This document shows positions 7,174 through 15,855 of a stretch of DNA of 20,444 nucleotides, piece by piece (positions within the stretch are counted from its first letter, which is position 1; each line of letters starts with the position of its first letter). The DNA is from JBBFMJ01 sp037441225 (GTDB lineage: Bacteria; Acidobacteriota; Thermoanaerobaculia; UBA2201): positions 1-20,444 of the forward strand of contig JBBISU010000055.1 in the NCBI GenBank assembly GCA_037441225.1, given 5' to 3'. The position numbers and the translations under genes are program-made. Below the pieces are notes generated by a model that saw only the letters and a program-made list of their open reading frames with translations, was not told the DNA's origin and did no database searches.

Positions 7174-7785
7174 TTATTCAGTTATATAAATTAAACCATT
7201 TATTTTTGCAAATTTATCAATGTAATATTTTATATCTTCATTTTTTAATCTGATGCAACCACCAGTTGAAGGAAGCCCAACCCAATCATCCCTGTTTGTC
7301 CCATGGATACCAAGAGAAAACAACGAATTATTATATTCTTTTCCTCTCCTGAATTGTCCCCTTGAGTTTTTTGTTTTTTTTGGTTTTTCTCTATCTAAGG
7401 GCTCTGTCCAATCAAAAGCAACAAAACCGTCTCCATAAGCACTTTTCCCAATTGGTTTTCCTGTTTTATACAAATCATGCCAAAAAATATCATTTAATTT
7501 CTTTAACTCTTCATCTCCTTTTTTAAATATATGTGTTATTTTAAATAAACCCTTTGGCGTAATTCTATCAAAATCACTTTTCTTTTCTTTATTTAAACCT
7601 TTATTCCCTCTGCCAATTCCGCAAGGCACTTTAAATAAAACATTTTTATTTTTATCTATTACATAAAGTTTCCTTTCCTTTAGAACAACAACTGTTAAGA
7701 TTTCATTTTCCTTAACAATATCTAAAATTTTTTCAGGGATAATTAATTGTAATAAAATGTTAAGCGCGAGGATGAAACTTATCAT
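7174..7785 (-). CDS. L,D-transpeptidase (YkuD family), exported
   Basis: Cell-wall enzyme family that cross-links peptidoglycan stem peptides through 3-3 bonds, or attaches proteins to the wall, in the periplasm. A hydrophobic N-terminus (residues 2-16) can act as signal peptide or anchor. The YkuD domain follows, from VVLKERKLYVIDKN to the catalytic block: His161 (GIHGTNRDD) and STGGCIRL with catalytic Cys177 and Arg179. Length is 203 residues. The gene overlaps the 3' end of the xerD-like gene by 26 bases and is probably in its operon. No Shine-Dalgarno is visible at the ATG at 7785. No separate wall-binding domain such as LysM is present. Confidence 0.92.
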   Translation of the reverse strand: MISFILALNILLQLIIPEKILDIVKENEILTVVVLKERKLYVIDKNKNVLFKVPCGIGRGNKGLNKEKKSDFDRITPKGLFKITHIFKKGDEELKKLNDIFWHDLYKTGKPIGKSAYGDGFVAFDWTEPLDREKPKKTKNSRGQFRRGKEYNNSLFSLGIHGTNRDDWVGLPSTGGCIRLKNEDIKYYIDKFAKINGLIYITE

Positions 7786-8653
7786 ATAATTTTTTTAGTC
7801 GCTCTTCTGTTATATGTGTATAAATTTGTGTTGTTGATATATCTGAATGGCCTAAAAGCATTTGAAGGGATTTCAAATCAGCACCATTTTCTAAGAGATG
7901 GGTTGCAAAGGAATGCCTTAAAATATGAGGGCTTATATTTTTTTCAATCCCTGCTGCTCTTGCATATTCCTTTATAATTTGAAAAAATCTCTGCCTTGTA
8001 AAGGGCTTACCCCAATTATTCAAAAAAATAAAACTGCTAAAATTTTTATTATATAAAGCCCTTACCTTTTCAAGATATAAATTTAGCCATTTTAATGCTT
8101 CTTCTCCAATTGGAACAAGCCTTTCCTTTGAACCTTTTCCAATTATCTTCAATAAGGGAACTTCTTTAATAAAATTATTCAACTGTAAATTTATCAATTC
8201 AGAGACCCTTAAGCCCGTTGCATATAAGATTTCTAACATTGCTTTATCCCTTATACCTTTTGAAGTATTTGTATCTGGAGAAGACAAAAGTTTTTCTACT
8301 TCCTCAAAGGTTAAAAACTTTGGAAGTCCTTTAAAAATCTTTGGTGTTTCCACCTCTTCAGCTGGGTTTTTTTCATACCATTTATTAAATTGTAAAAACT
8401 TATAAAAACTCCTCAAAGATGACAAAAACCTTGCCTGTGATCTGGGTGAAGAGCCCATTTTTCTTTTTTTCTCTATGTAGTATAAAATTTCCTTTTTAGT
8501 TAAACTTTTAACTTTTACTTTTTTTTCTTCCATCTCTTTTGCAAAAATCTTCAAATCATTTTCATAACTTAAAACAGTATTTTTTGAAAGCCCTCTTTGC
8601 AAATAAAGGTAGTCAAAAAAAGCTTCAAGGCAATTTTTCCAATCCAATTCCAT
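7760..8653 (-). CDS. xerD: XerC/XerD-type tyrosine recombinase
   Basis: Site-specific recombinase of 297 residues, the usual XerC/XerD length, expected to resolve chromosome dimers at a dif site. An N-terminal SAM-like DNA-binding domain (about 1-105) is followed by the catalytic domain with all active-site residues: Arg149 (ATGLRVSEL), Lys173 (GKGSKER), His243 and Arg246 (HILRHSFATHLL), His269 (LLGHSDI) and the Tyr278 nucleophile (TTQIYTHI). The ATG overlaps the stop of the upstream protease gene (TAATG). XerC and XerD cannot be told apart safely; the closing GHSDISTTQIYTH fits XerD well. The housekeeping neighbours and lack of att-like repeats argue against a phage or transposon integrase. 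Confidence 0.88.
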   Translation of the reverse strand: MELDWKNCLEAFFDYLYLQRGLSKNTVLSYENDLKIFAKEMEEKKVKVKSLTKKEILYYIEKKRKMGSSPRSQARFLSSLRSFYKFLQFNKWYEKNPAEEVETPKIFKGLPKFLTFEEVEKLLSSPDTNTSKGIRDKAMLEILYATGLRVSELINLQLNNFIKEVPLLKIIGKGSKERLVPIGEEALKWLNLYLEKVRALYNKNFSSFIFLNNWGKPFTRQRFFQIIKEYARAAGIEKNISPHILRHSFATHLLENGADLKSLQMLLGHSDISTTQIYTHITEERLKKLYDKFHPRA

Positions 8654-11052
8654 TATTTATACTTCTTCCACAATTTTGAATTTTCCTGCAATACTTTGTC
8701 AATTTTTGCAAACAAAGAATTATTTGGGAACTGCCCATTTTTCTTCTTTTTTCCTGCTGGGATTCCAAACAAAATTTCTACCCCTTCAGTTATATTTTCA
8801 ATTGCCCATATATGAAATCTTCCGTTTTTTATTTCTTTTAAAACTTCCTCTTTTAAAATCAAATCACCTAAATTTGCCTTTGGAATAATAACCCCTTCAG
8901 TTCCTTTCAAAGTTTTCTCTTTAACTAAATTAAAAAATCCTTCAATCTTTTCATTTATCCCTCCAACTGCTTGGACAAGCCCTTTTTGGTTCATAGAACC
9001 AGTAACTGCTATATCCTGTCTTACAGGAACATTTGAAATTGCTGAAAGGAGGGCATAAAATTCAGCACAGGATGCAGAATCTCCTTCAATTTCCCCATAG
9101 GATTGTTCAAAACAAATGGAAGCATTGATTGATAATGGTTTATCTTTTGTAAAGGTCTGTCTTAAATATCCAGCAAGAATTAAACTTCCTTTTTTGAAGA
9201 TATTTCCTGCAAGGTCTGCTTCTCTTTCAATGTTTATTATTGAATCCTGCCCCAATGATACATTTGCTGTGATCTTTACTGGTTTCCCAAAAGAATAATA
9301 TCCAAGATCATAAACAGTTAATCCGTTTACTTGTCCAACCTTTTTGCCTTCTGTTTCAATATTTAAAATATTTTGAAGAATCATTTCTTTAATTTTATCA
9401 TCAGTTAAACTATGCCTTTTTTCCCTTTCCCTTATTGCCTTTATAACATTTTTCTCTTCTACCAAATCATTTTTTTCTTCCTTTGCCCAATAATGAGCTT
9501 CCCTCATTATATCTGCCACAGCATCAAAACGAGTTGAAAGTTTACCTTTCCTTCCAGCAAGTTTCATAGAATATTCTGCAACTTTTAAAACTGCCTCTGC
9601 TGTAAAATTTTTTAAATTTTCTTCATCAATTATTTTTGCCAAAAGTTGAACAAAGGATTGAAAATTTTCTTTTGTGCAATCCATTGAAGAATCAAATTCA
9701 GATAAAACTTTAAAGATCTTTTTAAAATCCTCATCAAGATAATAAGCTAATTGATATGTTGCAATATCTCCAATCAATATAACTTTAACTTTTAAATCAA
9801 TTGGTTCTGGCCTCAATTGTGATGGTGGAGCAAAGAAATAATTATCTTCTGGCAGGATATATACCTTTTCATTCCTCAAAGCCCTTTTCAAAGAATGCCA
9901 AACACCTGGTTCCTGAATTAAATCATTAAAATTTGCAACCAAATATCCACCATTTGCCTTTAAAAGTGAACCTGCTCTTATTTGCATAAAATCAGTTTTT
10001 GAAGTAAACCTGCCTTCAAAAGACCTTTCTATTGTGCCAAATAGGTTTACATAACTTGGATTATGCTCAATTATTATAGGTCTTCCCTTTGTCATTTTAT
10101 TATCAACTATTACATTTACTTTATAGGGAAGAAATAAATCCTCCTTCTTCTTTTCCCTTTCCTCTTGGGATTTAAGAAAAGGTTCGGGGTCTCTAAGAAT
10201 ATTTTTTTGAACTTCATCAAAATAATTTTTCACTTCCTCTTGTGGAAACTGCATTTTTAGTTCTGTAAAAAACTGATTTAAGATTGGTTTAAATACATTA
10301 TGAATTAATATTTTAAATTGTTTTTCAAACTCGTTTTGAATTTCTTTTAATTCTAAGAGGGTATTTTCTAACTTGGAAACTAAATCTTCATAGTCCTTAT
10401 TTATTTTTTTTATATCTTCACTTTTTAAAATTCCTTCTTTTTCTAATTTATCAATTTCATTTATATCTACAACTTTTCCCTTAATTAAAGGCATAGGAAT
10501 AGATCTTGTCCCCATCTCCATTTGAACCTGGACAATAGTAAATTGCTTTTCCTTTAGCAATTCTTCAAATTCAGAAGCAATTTTTCTTTCTTTTTCTTTA
10601 AATTTCTCTTGCAAATTCTTTTTCTCCCTCTGAAAACTTTCAGAAGTTATGACTGATGGAAGGATTACCTTTAATGTTTCAACCAAGCGATCCATCGCTT
10701 GTGCAAGTTTTGTTCCTTCTCCTGCTCCTAAATGCAATGCTTTTGGTGAATTAGGATCTTCAAAATTATAAACATAACACCAATCACCGGGATTTTCTTG
10801 TTTTGATGCAATCTTTGAAACCATTGTCTGAATTGTTGTGGTTCTTCCTGTTCCAGAAAGCCCTATTACAAAAATGTTATAACCCATTCCATCAAGACCT
10901 AAACCCAATTTAATTGCTTGAACAGCTCTTTCCTGTCCAATGATTTCCTTTGTTCTTTCAACTTCTACTGTTGTTTTAAAATTTATAAAGTCCTTGTTCC
11001 ACTTATAAATAGCATCCTTATAACTTATTTCATATCTTTTATTTTTTTTCAT
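8653..11052 (-). CDS. LonB-like AAA+ protease (AAA_32 / Lon S16 family)
   Basis: ATP-dependent cytoplasmic protease, 799 residues. The P-loop is GLSGTGRTT (64-72), with Arg where Walker A normally has Lys. A long charged helical insert (about 130-300) splits the ATPase module, as in the family described as Lon-related with an AAA_32 domain. The C-terminal Lon protease domain shows GDSASCAE (657-664) and GGINEK (697-702), giving a catalytic Ser659/Lys702 dyad. Their 43-residue separation equals that of Ser679/Lys722 in E. coli Lon. It lacks the N-terminal Lon substrate domain. The start lies 7 bases after a -10-like TATATT with no Shine-Dalgarno. First gene of a run with xerD and the L,D-transpeptidase. 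Substrates are unknown. Confidence 0.9.
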   Translation of the reverse strand: MKKNKRYEISYKDAIYKWNKDFINFKTTVEVERTKEIIGQERAVQAIKLGLGLDGMGYNIFVIGLSGTGRTTTIQTMVSKIASKQENPGDWCYVYNFEDPNSPKALHLGAGEGTKLAQAMDRLVETLKVILPSVITSESFQREKKNLQEKFKEKERKIASEFEELLKEKQFTIVQVQMEMGTRSIPMPLIKGKVVDINEIDKLEKEGILKSEDIKKINKDYEDLVSKLENTLLELKEIQNEFEKQFKILIHNVFKPILNQFFTELKMQFPQEEVKNYFDEVQKNILRDPEPFLKSQEEREKKKEDLFLPYKVNVIVDNKMTKGRPIIIEHNPSYVNLFGTIERSFEGRFTSKTDFMQIRAGSLLKANGGYLVANFNDLIQEPGVWHSLKRALRNEKVYILPEDNYFFAPPSQLRPEPIDLKVKVILIGDIATYQLAYYLDEDFKKIFKVLSEFDSSMDCTKENFQSFVQLLAKIIDEENLKNFTAEAVLKVAEYSMKLAGRKGKLSTRFDAVADIMREAHYWAKEEKNDLVEEKNVIKAIREREKRHSLTDDKIKEMILQNILNIETEGKKVGQVNGLTVYDLGYYSFGKPVKITANVSLGQDSIINIEREADLAGNIFKKGSLILAGYLRQTFTKDKPLSINASICFEQSYGEIEGDSASCAEFYALLSAISNVPVRQDIAVTGSMNQKGLVQAVGGINEKIEGFFNLVKEKTLKGTEGVIIPKANLGDLILKEEVLKEIKNGRFHIWAIENITEGVEILFGIPAGKKKKNGQFPNNSLFAKIDKVLQENSKLWKKYK

Positions 11053-11059
11053 ATTTTTA

Positions 11060-11088
11060 AATATAACTTATTTTAAAATTAAATTCAA
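11060..11088 (-). promoter_or_regulatory. Predicted promoter of the lonB-like gene, leaderless type
   Basis: On the minus strand TTGAAT (11088-11083), a 17-base spacer and TATATT (11065-11060) end 7 bases before the ATG at 11052, with no Shine-Dalgarno. The predicted transcript starts at or next to the start codon. It shares the 138-base gap 11053-11190 with the divergent promoter of the TauE-like gene. Confidence 0.5.
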
Positions 11089-11155
11089 ATAAAATTTTGC
11101 CCTTTTTTATCTTGAAGAACTTTGTGGTTTATTTTTTCTAAAATAAAAAAAATTT

Positions 11156-11184
11156 TTGACAGAATCTTTTTTCTGTTATAAAAT
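11156..11184 (+). promoter_or_regulatory. Predicted promoter of the TauE-like gene, leaderless type
   Basis: A perfect TTGACA at 11156-11161 is followed by GTTATAAAAT. The -10 is either TATAAA (11177-11182, 15-base spacer, preceded by TG at 11174-11175, 8 bases before the ATG) or TAAAAT (11179-11184, 17-base spacer, 6 bases before the ATG). There is no Shine-Dalgarno before the ATG at 11191. Confidence 0.6.
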
Positions 11185-11190
11185 CTTTTT

Positions 11191-11541
11191 ATGATATTTT
11201 TACTAATTTTCCTTGGAATTTTAGTTGGTGTCTTGGCTTCCTTTGCAGGTGTTGGGGGAGGAATTATTATGGTTCCTCTATTGATTTTATTAAAAAAAAG
11301 CCATAATCAAGCAGTTGGTACTTCTTTTTTAGCAATTTTGATTATCTCTGCTTCTTCCCTTTTTTTCCATAACAAATTAAATAATGTTATATATCCTTGG
11401 GGAATATACCTTGGGATTGGAGGAATTTTAGGTTCTTACATTGGAAGTCAACTTGCAATGCAGGTCTCTCAAAATACTTTTCAAAAAGTTTTTGGGATTT
11501 TCATAATAATTATGGGAATTTATTTAATTTTTAAAAAATGA
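11191..11541 (+). CDS. Half-size TauE/SafE (TSUP) membrane permease
   Basis: Membrane protein of 116 residues with about four hydrophobic segments. The TSUP family signature is at the N-terminus: GVLASFAGVGGGIIMVPLLI (residues 12-31), followed by AVGTSFLAIL and GIGGILGSYIGSQLA. The family is linked to export or uptake of sulfite, sulfoacetate or related organic anions. Full-length members have two such repeats in about 250 residues; this protein has one, so a homodimer would be needed. The clean start, stop and ATGA overlap with the next gene argue against decay. Substrate unknown. Confidence 0.85.
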   Translation: MIFLLIFLGILVGVLASFAGVGGGIIMVPLLILLKKSHNQAVGTSFLAILIISASSLFFHNKLNNVIYPWGIYLGIGGILGSYIGSQLAMQVSQNTFQKVFGIFIIIMGIYLIFKK

Positions 11542-12224
11542 ATTCAAAACCTTGGGGATTAGGAATTGGAAGTTTGTTTTCTTTTATTGTCTTTGTTTTT
11601 TCTCAAATTTCTGCTTTTCTTGTATTATTTTTTGGAGGAAAGCTTTTCCCATATCTTTATGAAAATTTTGGCTTTTCCCTTACAATTTCTGCCTTTTTTT
11701 CTTCTGTTTTGAGCTTAATTTTAATCTATATTTTTATCTATCTTTCAAAATACCCTTTAAAAGAATATCTTTCTTTAAAAAAATTTTCATTTAAAGGCTT
11801 TTTTATATGGTTTTTTATCTTTGCTTCCTTTATTGGTTTTTCTGAATATATTTTGTATAAATTAAATATTTCAACAATTCCAGAATTTCTGGAAAAGGCA
11901 TATAAAACAACAGATTTTCCCCTTTTACTATTTTTTTCAATAATTTTTGCTTATCCAATCTTTGAAGAGGTTTTATTTAGAGGTTTTTTCTTTAAATCTA
12001 TTGAAAATTCAAAATTAGGTGGGATTGGAGCTGTTCTTATAACTTCTTTTTTTTGGTCAATATTACATATCCAATACAATTTAGCTATAATAATTATTAT
12101 ATTCATTGGTGGTTTAATTTTGGGCTATAGCAGATTAAAAACCTCTTCTCTTTACCCTCCTATAATCTTACATATTTTACAAAATTTTGCCTCTTCTGTC
12201 TTTTTTTATTTATCAAAAACTTAA
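11538..12224 (+). CDS. CPBP-family (CAAX-type) intramembrane metalloprotease
   Basis: Polytopic membrane protein of 228 residues in the Abi/CPBP family (Rce1-like). Seen: motif 1 EEVLFR (143-148) with the paired glutamates and Arg148, motif 2 SFFWSILH (170-177) ending in the metal-ligand His177, and a C-terminal PPIILHILQNF block with a further His and Asn. Bacterial members serve in bacteriocin immunity, regulated proteolysis or unknown roles, and none can be chosen here. It overlaps the preceding permease gene by four bases (ATGA), so the two are probably co-translated. The gene ends 12 bases before the convergent glycosyltransferase gene. Confidence 0.85.
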   Translation: MNSKPWGLGIGSLFSFIVFVFSQISAFLVLFFGGKLFPYLYENFGFSLTISAFFSSVLSLILIYIFIYLSKYPLKEYLSLKKFSFKGFFIWFFIFASFIGFSEYILYKLNISTIPEFLEKAYKTTDFPLLLFFSIIFAYPIFEEVLFRGFFFKSIENSKLGGIGAVLITSFFWSILHIQYNLAIIIIIFIGGLILGYSRLKTSSLYPPIILHILQNFASSVFFYLSKT

Positions 12225-12237
12225 AATTTTAAAGTTT
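12215..12237. repeat. AT-rich near-palindrome between convergent genes
   Basis: The sequence AACTTAAAATTTTAAAGTT is an imperfect inverted repeat at the meeting point of the CPBP gene and the opposite glycosyltransferase gene. It has almost no GC pairs, so use as a bidirectional terminator is only a possibility. Confidence 0.2.
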
Positions 12238-13610
12238 CATTTTTTATAAAAGAAGTAAAAGTCATTGTATAAATATACTGTAATATTTGGTGGCAAAATA
12301 TCTTTTAATCTTTTAAGATATGGACTATCTTTATGCCACAAAACCAAATAGGGCTTATTTGATTCAATTATTTCTTTTTTCAAAATATTTATATCTTCTT
12401 TGCTTAATTTAAAATCACACCATCCTAAATGTGAATTTTGAGAGGGTGGAAAAATAATGAGCTTATTTTCCATACCTTCTTTTTCTAATAAATACTCTAT
12501 TGTTAATCCCCAAATTCCAATTGTGCATATATTTGCATCTTTGCCAAAGTCATTGATAATATTTGATATCTGGATAAGGGCTAAATTGGGCTTACAAATT
12601 TTTAAGAAATTATGGGCAAATAATAAAATAAGTATAATAATGAAAAAATTCCTGACAAAATCATAGGTTTTTCCGCTCTTTGATAGAAATTTTGAAATAA
12701 AAATAAAAAAAGGCACAAAAAAGAAGGACTCTACTTTTAAAGGTACATAAATGTTTTTATATAAATAACTAATTGAAAAAATTATAATGAAATTTAAAGC
12801 AAAAGGAATAGATAGATATCTTAATAATCTTTCCCATAAGCTTAAAAATAATATATAATATCCAAAAATCGAAAATATAAAATTTTTTAAAACTGGCTGA
12901 AAAGAATAAAGATTAATATTAGTATAAATAAAAAGGAAAGAAAAGAAAGTAAATAAAGAATAATTTTTTAAAAAATATTTAGTCCAATTAAGTGATTCTA
13001 TAGGTTGGTCCTTTATCAAAAAAAATAGAGGCAGAGAAAGCAAAATTATAAAAGCAATAATTAAAATATTTTGCTTTTTTTTATAAAATATTAAATCATA
13101 GAGAAAATATATAATATATAAAAAAGATAAATAATGTGTATAATTCAAAAGAACAGAATATAATATTAAAGGGAAAAACCTTTTTTTACCTGTTATCTCA
13201 TAAAATAATAAAGTGCTTAAAAAAATTATCAAAGCATAACATCTTGCCTCAGATGAAAAATAAAGAGGTAATGGAAAAAGATAAAAAATGTAAAAAGGAA
13301 TTTTATTAATACTTAAATTTTTTAAAATTATCCCTCCCATAACCCCAGATACTAATATCAATATAATAGAAAAAATCCTCAAAGAAAAGATACTTTTACC
13401 AAAAACAAGATGAAATATATGTAAAATATAATAATATAAGGGTGCATTGTTGTCATTCTTTAATATATTTAAAATTTCACCAAAATCATTACTTATTAAA
13501 TATTTTGTAAAAAGCTCATCCTGCCATGGATCTTTTATATAAGAAAGTATTGAAAAAATAATAGCAAAAGAAATAAAAATGAAAAAAGAAAAATTATTTT
13601 TTTTATCCAT
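12237..13610 (-). CDS. GT-C membrane glycosyltransferase (ArnT/PMT-like), paralogue A
   Basis: Polytopic protein of 457 residues with about ten hydrophobic segments. Near the N-terminus KDPWQDELFTKY (26-37) places an Asp-Glu pair in the first external loop, as expected for GT-C enzymes of the GT39/GT83 type that use polyprenyl-phosphate sugars. Then NAPLYYYILHIFHLVFG and ARCYALIIFLSTL match the same family. A C-terminal extracytoplasmic domain of about 100 residues has ICTIGIWGL (361-369), IIFPPSQ (385-391) and HLGW (394-397), all shared with the second copy at 17053-18477. No acceptor can be assigned. A TAAAAT box 6 bases before the ATG could be a promoter but has no good -35. The gene lies 45 bases downstream of the nitroreductase gene, so it may also be read through from it. 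Confidence 0.75.
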   Translation of the reverse strand: MDKKNNFSFFIFISFAIIFSILSYIKDPWQDELFTKYLISNDFGEILNILKNDNNAPLYYYILHIFHLVFGKSIFSLRIFSIILILVSGVMGGIILKNLSINKIPFYIFYLFPLPLYFSSEARCYALIIFLSTLLFYEITGKKRFFPLILYSVLLNYTHYLSFLYIIYFLYDLIFYKKKQNILIIAFIILLSLPLFFLIKDQPIESLNWTKYFLKNYSLFTFFSFLFIYTNINLYSFQPVLKNFIFSIFGYYILFLSLWERLLRYLSIPFALNFIIIFSISYLYKNIYVPLKVESFFFVPFFIFISKFLSKSGKTYDFVRNFFIIILILLFAHNFLKICKPNLALIQISNIINDFGKDANICTIGIWGLTIEYLLEKEGMENKLIIFPPSQNSHLGWCDFKLSKEDINILKKEIIESNKPYLVLWHKDSPYLKRLKDILPPNITVYLYNDFYFFYKK

Positions 13611-13655
13611 ATAATTATTTTACAAAAATAAAAAAAGTTATGCTTAAATAAAAAT

Positions 13656-14525
13656 TTAAACCCAATATATTTTTTTTAAATCTCTTTTTATTCCTCTTTT
13701 AAATTCATATTTTGGATACCCAATTATTATTGACGAGATGGCTTCATTTTCCTTAGGAATACAAAATATTTCTTTTAATTTATATATCTTATTAATTGCA
13801 GGCGGAATAAGTCCTATAATTGTAGATCCAAACCCTAAAAAATGGGCTGAAATCATGGCATAGGTTGTAAAAATTAAGCCATCTTCTTTATGTTCTTCTG
13901 AAGAAATTGGAGCGTGGAAAATTAAGAGTGTATGAGCGCCTCTTGTTATGCAATCATATTCATAAGAAAAACTCCTATATAAACCTTTATTAATATGTGG
14001 TAATATAAAATTATTTAAAGTATTAAATTGATCCTTTGGAATTAATAATTTAAGAATTAGATAAGTAAAATTATTTTTAAGCCATTTTTCCATTTTGTCA
14101 TAAAATTTGCAAATTAAAGGGAGTGCTTCCATTATTTTTTCTCTTGAATTTATTACTGAAATTTCTACATGCTGATTTTTATCTCTATGGGGTGCTTGTG
14201 AAATGACCTTTAAAATATTTTCTATTTCTTCTTTTTTTAAAGCTTCTTGTTTAAACCTCCTTATTGAGCGCCTCATTTCAATTCTTGAAAAAAAATTATC
14301 TTCTTTTGAAAATTCAAAAAAATCCTTTTCATAATTAAGATTTTTAGAATATATTGATTTTGTCTCACATATAGCCATACATTGTCCGCAAGCTAAACAA
14401 AGATGTTTATAGCCATTTTTAAAATTTATATTTCCATTATTATTTTCTATGGCTAATACAGGACCTATTTCCACACATATCCCACATTTAGAACAACTTT
14501 TCAAGTCAACATAAAAATTTTTCAC
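13656..14525 (-). CDS. Ferredoxin-nitroreductase fusion protein
   Basis: 289 residues. The N-terminus (1-60) is a bacterial ferredoxin domain with two cluster motifs: Cys11, Cys14, Cys17 then Gly21-Pro22, and Cys43, Cys46, Cys49, Cys53. The first motif lacks its fourth cysteine (GGT in place of a Cys codon). From about residue 84 comes a nitroreductase domain, starting with RRSIRRF (85-91), the typical flavin-binding opening. Such fusions probably pass electrons from iron-sulfur clusters to FMN; the substrate is unknown. The start is a GTG at 14525, three bases after the ahcY stop, so translation is likely coupled to ahcY. No other in-frame start fits the ferredoxin domain. Confidence 0.82.
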   Translation of the reverse strand: MKNFYVDLKSCSKCGICVEIGPVLAIENNNGNINFKNGYKHLCLACGQCMAICETKSIYSKNLNYEKDFFEFSKEDNFFSRIEMRRSIRRFKQEALKKEEIENILKVISQAPHRDKNQHVEISVINSREKIMEALPLICKFYDKMEKWLKNNFTYLILKLLIPKDQFNTLNNFILPHINKGLYRSFSYEYDCITRGAHTLLIFHAPISSEEHKEDGLIFTTYAMISAHFLGFGSTIIGLIPPAINKIYKLKEIFCIPKENEAISSIIIGYPKYEFKRGIKRDLKKIYWV

Positions 14526-14528
14526 CTT

Positions 14529-15851
14529 TTATGTCCCTTCCTGCCAGGAGGAAAGGTATTTCTCTTGTTCTTTTGTTAATTTATCAATTTCAATATTTAG
14601 TGTTTTCAATTTCATAAAAGCAATTTCTTCATCAATTTCTTTTGGCACTGAATAAACTTTCTTTTCTAAACTCTTTCCATTATTTTTTAGATAAAGAGCA
14701 GAAAGTGCTTGATTTGCAAAGGATAAATCCATAACCTGTGGTGGATGCCCTTCTGCAGAAGCAAGGTTTATGAGACGCCCTTCCCCAAGCAAAAACAATG
14801 TCTTTCCATTTTTCAATTTATAACCAACTGTCTCATGCCTGACTTTTTCCTTTTTAACTGCCATTTTTTCAAGTTCTTCTATATCAATTTCCACATTAAA
14901 ATGCCCAGAATTGCATAAAATTGCACCATCCTTCATACTTTCAAAATGTTCTTTTCTTAAAACATCTTTACAACCTGTAACTGTTATAAAGACCTCTCCA
15001 ATTTTTGCTGCCTTATTCATTTCAAGCACTTCAAAACCATCCATATATGCCTCTAATGCTTTAATTGGTGATACCTCTGTAATATATACAATTGCCCCCA
15101 TCCCCTTTGCTCTCATAGCAACACCTTTTCCACACCAACCATAGCCAGCTACTACAACCCTTCTACCTGCTAAAAGAACATTTGTTGCCCTTAAAATTCC
15201 ATCAATTGTGCTCTGTCCAGTTCCGTACCTGTTATCAAATAAATGTTTTGTATAAGCATCATTTACTGCAATTACTGGAAAAGGAAGTACTCCATCTTTT
15301 GCCATTGCTTTTAATCTAATGACACCTGTTGTTGTCTCTTCTGTGGAACCAAAAATATTTTTAACTAAATTTTCTTTTTCTTCTTTTTTTAATTTATCTG
15401 CCCAATTTTTAACAACTGGATCTACGGATTTCAAATTATTATTTGCAATTGCAGTTATTGATGAGACAAGGTCAGCCCCATCATCCATTGTAATGTTTGG
15501 AAAATTTTTAATACAAGATAAAATGTGCTCATAATACTTCTTTTTATTTTCTCCTCTTACAGCAAAAACAGAAATTCCTCTCTCAACAAGGTATGCAGCC
15601 ACATCATCTTGTGTTGACAAAGGATTAGAAGCACATAAGGAGATTTCTGCGTCACCTGCCTTTAAGGTTTCCATCAAGTTTGCTGTCTCTGTTGTAACAT
15701 GAAGACAGGCAGAGATCTTTAAATTTTTAAAGGGTTTTTCTTTTTTAAATTTTTCTTTTATTAAATTTAGAAGGGGCATATTTTTTCCTGCCCATTCAAC
15801 CCTTTTTTTCCCTTCATTTTTTAAACTTAAATCTTTAATATCATAATTCAT
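14529..15851 (-). CDS. ahcY: S-adenosyl-L-homocysteine hydrolase
   Basis: Cytoplasmic NAD-dependent enzyme that cleaves S-adenosylhomocysteine to adenosine and homocysteine, removing the inhibitory product of SAM-dependent methylation. Seen: CLHVTTETANLMETL (49-63), SNPLSTQDDVAA (76-87), DDGADLV (123-129), the NAD-binding GYGWCGKG (236-243) and the HPPQVMDLSFANQALS block near the end. The 440 residues match the compact form found in many bacteria and archaea, without the extra insert of the long form. It starts 4 bases after the metK stop, so the two form a methyl-cycle operon. Confidence 0.97.
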   Translation of the reverse strand: MNYDIKDLSLKNEGKKRVEWAGKNMPLLNLIKEKFKKEKPFKNLKISACLHVTTETANLMETLKAGDAEISLCASNPLSTQDDVAAYLVERGISVFAVRGENKKKYYEHILSCIKNFPNITMDDGADLVSSITAIANNNLKSVDPVVKNWADKLKKEEKENLVKNIFGSTEETTTGVIRLKAMAKDGVLPFPVIAVNDAYTKHLFDNRYGTGQSTIDGILRATNVLLAGRRVVVAGYGWCGKGVAMRAKGMGAIVYITEVSPIKALEAYMDGFEVLEMNKAAKIGEVFITVTGCKDVLRKEHFESMKDGAILCNSGHFNVEIDIEELEKMAVKKEKVRHETVGYKLKNGKTLFLLGEGRLINLASAEGHPPQVMDLSFANQALSALYLKNNGKSLEKKVYSVPKEIDEEIAFMKLKTLNIEIDKLTKEQEKYLSSWQEGT

Positions 15852-15855
15852 ATAC

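Noticed and set aside
7760..8653. XerD-like gene as a mobile-element integrase
   Set aside because: Normal Xer length and residues, overlap with housekeeping genes on both sides, no att repeats, tRNA or phage genes near.
11191..11541. TauE-like gene as a truncated pseudogene
   Set aside because: It has a strong promoter, an intact family signature, a proper stop and an ATGA overlap with the next gene; single-repeat members of the family exist.
14911..15144. Open frame on the + strand inside ahcY
   Set aside because: Lies wholly within a well-conserved gene on the other strand, no start signal and no family motif.
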